From Knufia peltigerae (Eukaryota > Ascomycota > Eurotiomycetes > Chaetothyriales > Trichomeriaceae), in assembly GCA_030247855.1 (NCBI GenBank), contig JAPDRN010000092.1:1-64000 (forward strand): a DNA stretch of 64,000 nt, in the 5' to 3' direction. A program made the translations under genes and the position numbers. The notes under the pieces are model-generated. The model saw nothing but the letters and a program-made list of their open reading frames with translations, was not told the origin of the DNA and searched no databases. The first letter of the stretch is position 1; every line of letters begins with the position of its first letter. Shown here piece by piece: positions 58,821 through 64,000 of the stretch.

Positions 58821-58894
58821 CTGCCATCCACCGCGTTGTCGACTTGATGCGCGGTATCGGCCGACAGGGGGGATTCTGTAGTGCGGGGCGCCCC

Positions 58895-59932
58895 TCAGTA
58901 GGTGATCGTCACCTGTACCAGGTCGTTGTAGGTGCCGGCCGGCGGTTGGCCGCTCACCGGCGGTACCCTGCCGTAGATCGTCAACGGTTGCGCGCTGCCA
59001 GTGCCGACGCCGCTGAAGGTGTCCACGTTGAGCGTATTGCCCCAGCGCTGGCTGCGTGCAGCATCCCGATACAGCTCATAGGTCAGGTAATAGTTGTTGC
59101 TGCCGATGGTGGTGCGCATGCGCCGGGTACTGCTCAGGGCAGGGTTGTTCTGGCCATTGTCGAGGCTGACCTGGAACGCGGTGCGCTTGAGGCAGGTCAG
59201 GGTGAGGGTGGCGGTCTGGTCGATGTTGGCGGGAATGCCGCCGGTGACGTTGCCGAAATTCATGGTGGTGGTTAAGTAGCTGCCGCATTGCGGCAGCACG
59301 GTGGCAGTGGCATTGAAGGTGAAGGCATTGCTGGCGGTGTTGGTGCCGGTAGCGCCGCCATTGCAGGTGGCCGGAACGGTGGCGGTGCCCAGCAGCACCT
59401 CGTTCCAGGCCCAGGTGAGTACCACGCTGGCACCGGTGAAGGTGCTGCTGTAGTTGCCGGAGGCCAGCACCTGGTTGGCCGGGATCTGTGCGAACAACTG
59501 CGTGGTACGGCTGCCGGAGCCGCCGATCAGCGGCACGTTGTAGGTCATCGTCAGTTCCTGTGCGGGCGGTGTGCCGCGCGGTGCCAGGCCGGTGACTTCG
59601 CTGTAGTTGGCGACGTTGTAGATCTGGAAGTTGAGCGGATCACTGCTGCCGTTGACCATTGTCCGCCACGGCGAAGTACTGGTGCCGCCGGTGCCATTGC
59701 CCAGGCCGATGCAGACGCGGATGCCGGTGGTGGCGATCAGGCTGAGCGCGGCGGTGGAGCAGTTCACGGTGATGTTCAAGGTACCGGGGGTGGCACCTGA
59801 AGCGCCGCTGCTGACGTTGCCGAAGGGCAGCAGCGCGTCGGCGGTGGCGGTGCAGGTGGCGGCCGCGCGCGTCGGTGCACTGGCGACCAGGCCTGCAAGC
59901 AGCAGGCCGAGCAGCAGCGGGCGCAGGCTCAC
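58895..59932 (-). CDS. Two-domain spore-coat-U (SCPU) protein, putative tip adhesin
   Basis: The 345-residue product has a signal peptide (LRPLLLGLLLAGLVASAPTRAAA) and two SCPU domains (about 27-175 and 190-345), the second ending in the typical VQVTITY. This is the layout of CsuE-type tip proteins. The start is GTG: GGAGG lies seven bases before it, and the GTG overlaps the usher stop as GTGA (59929-59932). An ATG 21 bp upstream is also possible. Confidence 0.8.
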   Translation of the reverse strand: MSLRPLLLGLLLAGLVASAPTRAAATCTATADALLPFGNVSSGASGATPGTLNITVNCSTAALSLIATTGIRVCIGLGNGTGGTSTSPWRTMVNGSSDPLNFQIYNVANYSEVTGLAPRGTPPAQELTMTYNVPLIGGSGSRTTQLFAQIPANQVLASGNYSSTFTGASVVLTWAWNEVLLGTATVPATCNGGATGTNTASNAFTFNATATVLPQCGSYLTTTMNFGNVTGGIPANIDQTATLTLTCLKRTAFQVSLDNGQNNPALSSTRRMRTTIGSNNYYLTYELYRDAARSQRWGNTLNVDTFSGVGTGSAQPLTIYGRVPPVSGQPPAGTYNDLVQVTITY

Positions 59933-62325
59933 GGCGCCACCTCCGGCACGCATTGCAGGGGCGCCGGACGAGGCCATGCACCTGCGGCGACCACCTGCGG
60001 CGATGCCGGTACCCGCGTACGGCATTGTCCCCTGCTGGTGGTGATGTACAGCACGGTGCCAGCGGCCACGTCTTCCAGGTACAGCAGTCCGTCGTAACCA
60101 AGTGATGCCTGGCGGCCATCCGGCAGCTGCACCTCGCTGCCCGCTTCCAGCGGCTGCCCCGCCATGTCCTGCACGGTGAGGGTCAACGAGGGCCGCGAGC
60201 GCAGGTTGAAGGTCAGCCCGGTGCCGGCACGCTGGCGCGGTGTCACCCAATCCTCGATGCGATCGGCGCGCATGTCCGCCGGCAGGTCCAGGGTGTCGAT
60301 GGAGACGCGGTTGCGCTGCCAGGACAGCAGTGGGCTGATCAGGAGCAGGCCGCGATCGTCGGTGACACCGATCAGGCGGTTCTCAAGCCGCACTGGAACA
60401 CCGCCAATGCCATTCGTGCTGACCACGGCGAAGGCATCGGCGACTTCGCGGGCGGCAAAGGTGTGCCCGGCCATCCACACCAGGCTGCCGCTGGCGCTGC
60501 CATAGGCGTAGTTGAGGCCGGCCTGCCGCGAGGCACCCAAGGCGTAGCGACCGACATCGTTGAGGATGCCGACTTCGGCCAAGCCGCCACTGCCGCCGTC
60601 GCCGTGGCGGACCTGGGCGCGCCAACCGATGCCGCCGGCGCTGCCGTCGCCAGGCACCGGCTGGGTGACATCGGCGACCCAGCTCTGGCGGTCGCCGTTG
60701 CGCTGGGTGGACAGGCTTGCCTGGCGGTTGTTGCCCAGGCTTGCGGTCAGCGACAGGTAGACACTGCGGTCATCGCTGTTGTCCAGGTTCTGGTTGACCG
60801 ACAGGTAGGCCGACCAGCGCTGGCTCCAGCTGCGTGACCAGAACAGGCTGGCATAGCGGCTGTCCTCGCCATCGGGGTAGCGCAGGCGCAGGTAACTGGC
60901 GCTCAAGGTGCCCAAACGCAACAGGTCCAGGCCGACCGTGGCCTGCTCGCTGATGCTGGGCGGCAGGTTGGCCTGCAGCGCGCCCAGGTCGCGGTAGTCG
61001 CCGTGGCTGCGCACGCTGCGCAGGTTGAAATTGAAGCGCCGGTTGTTCCAGCTGTACCCCAGCGCCCACTGGCCGCCCTGCAGACCCTGGTAGTGGCTGT
61101 GGGCGTAAGCAGCATTGAATACGCCCGCACCGCCCAGCAGCCACCAGCCACCCACGCCGGCCTGGGCCAGACCGCCGCCGCCTTCGGCGTGTGCTTCGCC
61201 GGTGAAGGTATCGCTGACGCCGCCGCGCCAGCTGGCGCTTGCCACGGTGCGGTCGTCGTAGGCGAAGGAGCGTTCGCCGAACTGCTCGCGCAGCTGGCCG
61301 ACGCCGAGCGACCAGTCCGACAGGCCCTTGGCCAGCAGCTGCTGGGTGCCGTAGAAGCTGAAATCCAGGGTCTGCATGCGGCCGAAGGCATCGGTGACCA
61401 CCACCTGCGCGCTGCCGGTGCCGCTGATGCCCGGTTGCGCCGCCAGCTGGAACGGCCCGACCGGTACCTGGCCGCTGTACTGGCGCAGGCCATCCACATA
61501 CAGCTCGACCGTCGATGGCACCACCGCCTGGCCGAGGAAGGCCGGGGTCGGAGTGAGTACACGGTACGGCTGCAGTCCGTAATTGCGGCCGATCTGCAGT
61601 CCGCCCAGGCGTACCGGCCGGCTCCAGTCGACAAAGCCGCTGTAGAAGTCGCCCACCTCCAGGGTCAGCGCCCTGTCCGGGAAATCCAGGGTCCAGCGCG
61701 TATCCAGGCGTACGCTTTCGCTGCGCCAGTGGCGGTCTCCGGTCTGGTAGCGACGGCTGACCGCGGTGTTGTCGAAGGTGCCGGCCCCTATGCCGAACAC
61801 CCGCAGCTCAGAGCTCAGGGTCAGGTTGCCGAGGCTGTCGACGCGGCTGCCATACAGGTCGTAGTTGAGCAGGACGCCGGGCGAGGCACTGCCGCGCGGG
61901 GCACGGACCTGCGGGCGGCCGAGCATGGTGGTGGGCAGGGTCAACTGGTCCACTGGCACGTCCAGGGCGAGGGTCTGCAGCTGCGCGTCATAGCGCACCA
62001 CCGCGCCGCTGATCTGGTCCAGATAGACCGGGACCTCACCGCTGGCGTTGAAGCCGAGCTGGCGCAGGATCTCGGGGCTGGCCTGCAGGCGACCCCGATT
62101 GTCGGTGAAGGGAAGCAGGCCGCGTGGCGTGCTGTTGAGGGTCACGTCCAGGTACAGCGTCTGGTTGGCTGTGAGTGGGGTGGGTGGTGGCAGCAGGGTA
62201 TCGGCGGAGACCCCGGAGACATCGGCTGCATGAGCCGCCGGGGACAGGGCCGCACCGAGCGCTGCGCTCATCAGCGTCTCAGCGAGCCGGTGGTGGCGGC
62301 AGCGGCGTCTGTTCCGACTCGCCAT
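59929..62325 (-). CDS. Outer membrane usher (FimD/CsuD-like)
   Basis: The 798-residue usher forms the pore through which pilus subunits are put together. It has the N-terminal chaperone-binding domain (LYLDVTLNSTPRGLLPFTDNRGRLQASPEILRQLGFN), the barrel with a plug (about 130-640), and C-terminal domains. The ATG at 62325 was chosen because it gives a signal peptide with an Arg-rich start (MASRNRRRCRHHRL) and hydrophobic LMSAALGAALSPAAHA; it overlaps the chaperone gene by 47 bp. An ATG at 62271 lacks the basic region. Confidence 0.88.
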   Translation of the reverse strand: MASRNRRRCRHHRLAETLMSAALGAALSPAAHAADVSGVSADTLLPPPTPLTANQTLYLDVTLNSTPRGLLPFTDNRGRLQASPEILRQLGFNASGEVPVYLDQISGAVVRYDAQLQTLALDVPVDQLTLPTTMLGRPQVRAPRGSASPGVLLNYDLYGSRVDSLGNLTLSSELRVFGIGAGTFDNTAVSRRYQTGDRHWRSESVRLDTRWTLDFPDRALTLEVGDFYSGFVDWSRPVRLGGLQIGRNYGLQPYRVLTPTPAFLGQAVVPSTVELYVDGLRQYSGQVPVGPFQLAAQPGISGTGSAQVVVTDAFGRMQTLDFSFYGTQQLLAKGLSDWSLGVGQLREQFGERSFAYDDRTVASASWRGGVSDTFTGEAHAEGGGGLAQAGVGGWWLLGGAGVFNAAYAHSHYQGLQGGQWALGYSWNNRRFNFNLRSVRSHGDYRDLGALQANLPPSISEQATVGLDLLRLGTLSASYLRLRYPDGEDSRYASLFWSRSWSQRWSAYLSVNQNLDNSDDRSVYLSLTASLGNNRQASLSTQRNGDRQSWVADVTQPVPGDGSAGGIGWRAQVRHGDGGSGGLAEVGILNDVGRYALGASRQAGLNYAYGSASGSLVWMAGHTFAAREVADAFAVVSTNGIGGVPVRLENRLIGVTDDRGLLLISPLLSWQRNRVSIDTLDLPADMRADRIEDWVTPRQRAGTGLTFNLRSRPSLTLTVQDMAGQPLEAGSEVQLPDGRQASLGYDGLLYLEDVAAGTVLYITTSRGQCRTRVPASPQVVAAGAWPRPAPLQCVPEVAP

Positions 62326-63031
62326 TGAGCTTGGCCGTGATCTGGTCGTTGTCGCGGTCGATCGCCGTGCGTTCCAGCGGCCAGCGCATGATCTGGCCGG
62401 GGAGTACGTAGCCCAGCAGGCCCGGATGGACGATGCGCGGGCGCTCCTTGCTGCCGAGGGCAAGGTCGGCGATCTGCGCGTAGCTGTTGCCCGTGTTGCC
62501 CACTTCCACGCCGTTGCGGCCGTCGTCCAACCGGACCAGTCGGGCATGCAGCTGTGGCGCGAGCCGGCTGCCGGCGCCGGGTTGCACGAATACCGGAATG
62601 GAATAGCGCAAAACGAACTGCATGCCTTCGGTGCGCGTGGCCAGATCGGGCACCTCGTCGACGATCAACCGGTAGTACTGCTGCGCAGCCGGTGCGTCGG
62701 CCACGGCGCGGATGACCCGTACCAGCTGCTGCTGGCCGGCGGCCAGTTCCTGCATCGGTGGCGTGGCCAGCAGATCTTCGGTGGGCAGCAGCTGTTCGTT
62801 GCCGTCCTGCTGCACCCAGCGGAATACCCGCACCTGCAGCTTCACCGGCGAGGTGCCACTGTTGGTCAACCACAGTTCGCCGGCGCGCTGGCGTGCCTCC
62901 AGCTGCAGGCTGGTGGGCGCGACCTGCAGGCTGGTCGCCGGGACCTCGGCGGCCACCAGCAGGCCAAAGACGAGCAGCGCCACGCCGGTGGCGCGCCACC
63001 GGCGGGATCCGGCCATTCGGGCGTGCTCCAT
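62279..63031 (-). CDS. Periplasmic pilus chaperone (CsuC-like)
   Basis: The 250-residue chaperone has a signal region (VALLVFGLLVAAEVPA) and PapD-like domains: TSLQVAPTSLQLEARQRAGELWLTNSGTSPVKLQVRVFRW, and the middle PPMQELAAGQQQLVRVIR with conserved residues for subunit binding. The C-terminal domain ends in LPPPPAR. It is joined to the subunit gene by a TGATG overlap at 63029-63033. Confidence 0.88.
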   Translation of the reverse strand: MEHARMAGSRRWRATGVALLVFGLLVAAEVPATSLQVAPTSLQLEARQRAGELWLTNSGTSPVKLQVRVFRWVQQDGNEQLLPTEDLLATPPMQELAAGQQQLVRVIRAVADAPAAQQYYRLIVDEVPDLATRTEGMQFVLRYSIPVFVQPGAGSRLAPQLHARLVRLDDGRNGVEVGNTGNSYAQIADLALGSKERPRIVHPGLLGYVLPGQIMRWPLERTAIDRDNDQITAKLNGESEQTPLPPPPAR

Positions 63032-63558
63032 CAATAGGTGATCGTGGCGGTAACGGTATCCAGGTAGTTGCCGGTCGCAGCGTTGGCCGTGCTCAGGTTG
63101 AGGATCTGGCCATAGACGATGTAGGGCACCGCCAGGCCGGTGCCGATACCGGCCTGGGTGTTGGTGCCCGTGGTGGCGCCCCACACCAGGGTATGCGCAG
63201 CATCCTGGTAGAGCTGGTAGCCCACGTAGTTGTTGGCCGTCACTGCTGCGTTGGTGTTCTTCATCCGCCGCGTAGTGACGTCATTGGCCGTGCCGGCATT
63301 GGCGCCGGCATTCAGCGAGATGGTGTACGGGGTCAGCGCCGAGCACTGCGCGGTCACGGTGCCCTGGCCCAGGGTCGGGGTGGCGGTGGTGGAGGCGGCG
63401 GTACCGAAGTCGACGTTGGTGGCTGCGGCCGCAGTAATGGTGCAGGCCTTGGTGACCACCAGGGTGACGTTGAACGTGGTGGTGTCGGCGGCGGCGGCCG
63501 GGCCTGCCACCAGCAGGGCCAAGGCCCAGGCCAAAGGGGAACGAGCTGCGGATCGCAT
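63031..63558 (-). CDS. Spore-coat-U-domain major pilin (CsuA/B-like)
   Basis: The 175-residue subunit has a signal peptide (SPLAWALALLVAGPAAAA) and one SCPU domain: TTFNVTLVVTKACTITAAAATNVDFG at the start, CSALTPYTISLNAG in the middle, and DTVTATITY at the end. The family name is historical; in Gram-negatives such proteins are pilins joined by donor-strand exchange. It is the first gene of the operon; the 239-bp upstream gap must hold its promoter, back to back with that of map. Confidence 0.88.
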   Translation of the reverse strand: MRSAARSPLAWALALLVAGPAAAADTTTFNVTLVVTKACTITAAAATNVDFGTAASTTATPTLGQGTVTAQCSALTPYTISLNAGANAGTANDVTTRRMKNTNAAVTANNYVGYQLYQDAAHTLVWGATTGTNTQAGIGTGLAVPYIVYGQILNLSTANAATGNYLDTVTATITY

Positions 63559-63784
63559 GGACAACCTCCCTGACCCGAAGGTCCGTTGAACAGCGCGAAG
63601 TCGGCACGTTCGGCGCCGATTTGACGACAGTGGCGCCAGCGTAGGCACCGCAAGTGTCTGTATTCCGTGAGAAACAGGCGATCGAAAGGGTGTGGGCCAT
63701 CACGCTTTCACCTTCCTTGCCGGATCCGTGCATGGCCCGGATCGCCAGTTGGGTGGCGTTCGTTCAGATTGCGGCCGGATCGGC

Positions 63785-63790
63785 GATAAT
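63785..63790 (+). promoter_or_regulatory. -10-like element just upstream of map
   Basis: GATAAT is followed after seven bases (GGGAGCC) by the ATG, so the transcript could be leaderless or very short-leadered. No good -35 was found. Confidence 0.3.
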
Positions 63791-63797
63791 GGGAGCC

Positions 63798-64000
63798 ATG
63801 AGCGTGAATATCAAAACCCCGCAGGAAATCGAGATGATGCGCATCGCCGGCCGCCTGGCCAGCGAAGTGCTCGACATCGTCACCCCCCACGTCAAGCCCG
63901 GTGTCACGACCGAGGAACTGGACCGCATCTGCCACGACCATATCGTGAACGTGCAGGGCACCATTCCGGCCAACGTCGGCTACCGCGGCTTCCCAAAGAC
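63798..64000 (+). CDS. map: Type I methionine aminopeptidase (partial, N-terminus)
   Basis: The first 67 codons are present: MSVNIKTPQEIEMMRIAGRLASEVLDIV, GVTTEELDRICHD and NVGYRGFPK are the usual start of bacterial Map, which removes the initiator methionine. It runs out of the window before the metal ligands. In E. coli map is next to rpsB and divergent from it; here the pilus operon lies between them. Confidence 0.95.
   Translation, partial: MSVNIKTPQEIEMMRIAGRLASEVLDIVTPHVKPGVTTEELDRICHDHIVNVQGTIPANVGYRGFPK

Noticed and set aside
58895..63558. Spore coat genes
   Set aside because: The domain name is historical; with usher and chaperones the genes make a pilus. No sporulation genes are seen.

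Overview
The window looks like a chromosomal segment of a Stenotrophomonas (S. maltophilia group) genome. It is GC-rich with strong third-position GC. The intergenic regions carry many short stem-loops beginning with GTAG, of the kind described in S. maltophilia as SMAG elements, and the protein families and gene order fit the Xanthomonadaceae. No rRNA, tRNA, CRISPR array, insertion sequence or prophage was seen.

Left part (1-35.1 kb) is a mosaic of small transcription units. It opens with the tail of a Lys/Ala-rich protein. Then come a phosphodiesterase lipoprotein, a DNA alkylation-repair pair (Ada N-domain/AraC/AlkA fusion coupled to Ogt), a ClpP-like lipoprotein, DUF4019 and MAPEG proteins, a ubiquinone-type FAD hydroxylase, the RNA helicase DeaD, two c-di-GMP enzymes, RluF, an ATPase, two EamA exporters (one divergent from a LysR regulator), DUF72 and VOC proteins, a beta-lactamase-fold serine hydrolase, an ABC exporter, a DUF885 zinc-peptidase-like lipoprotein, a GFA protein with a DUF4349 lipoprotein, a cyclophilin, a PadR/DUF1700 cassette, an intracellular PHB depolymerase, a methyltransferase and a HemJ/CopD-like membrane protein.

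Right part (35.2-57.6 kb) is the conserved envelope and translation cluster, all on the minus strand: rpsB-tsf-[HDOD-GGDEF]-pyrH-frr-uppS-cdsA-dxr-rseP-bamA-lpxD-fabZ-lpxA-lpxB-rnhB-dnaE-[lipoprotein]-accA. It joins S2/EF-Ts synthesis, UMP kinase, ribosome recycling, isoprenoid and phospholipid precursors, outer-membrane protein assembly, lipid A synthesis, replication and fatty-acid initiation. Many junctions are 4-bp ATGA overlaps. bamA contains a 99-N assembly gap flanked by an artificial 78-bp duplication.

Far right (57.8-63.6 kb) is a Csu-like (archaic) chaperone-usher pilus operon built on spore-coat-U-domain subunits. It sits between rpsB and the divergent map gene, and the rpsB promoter overlaps the end of its last gene.

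The most unusual material is intergenic. There are four long copies and one short copy of a hairpin element with a conserved ~50-nt loop, arms that differ between copies but stay self-complementary, and (in the long copies) a CAACAGC linker and a GC-rich side hairpin. A second family of double hairpins has three copies, and many SMAG elements are present, one of which supplies a gene's stop codon.
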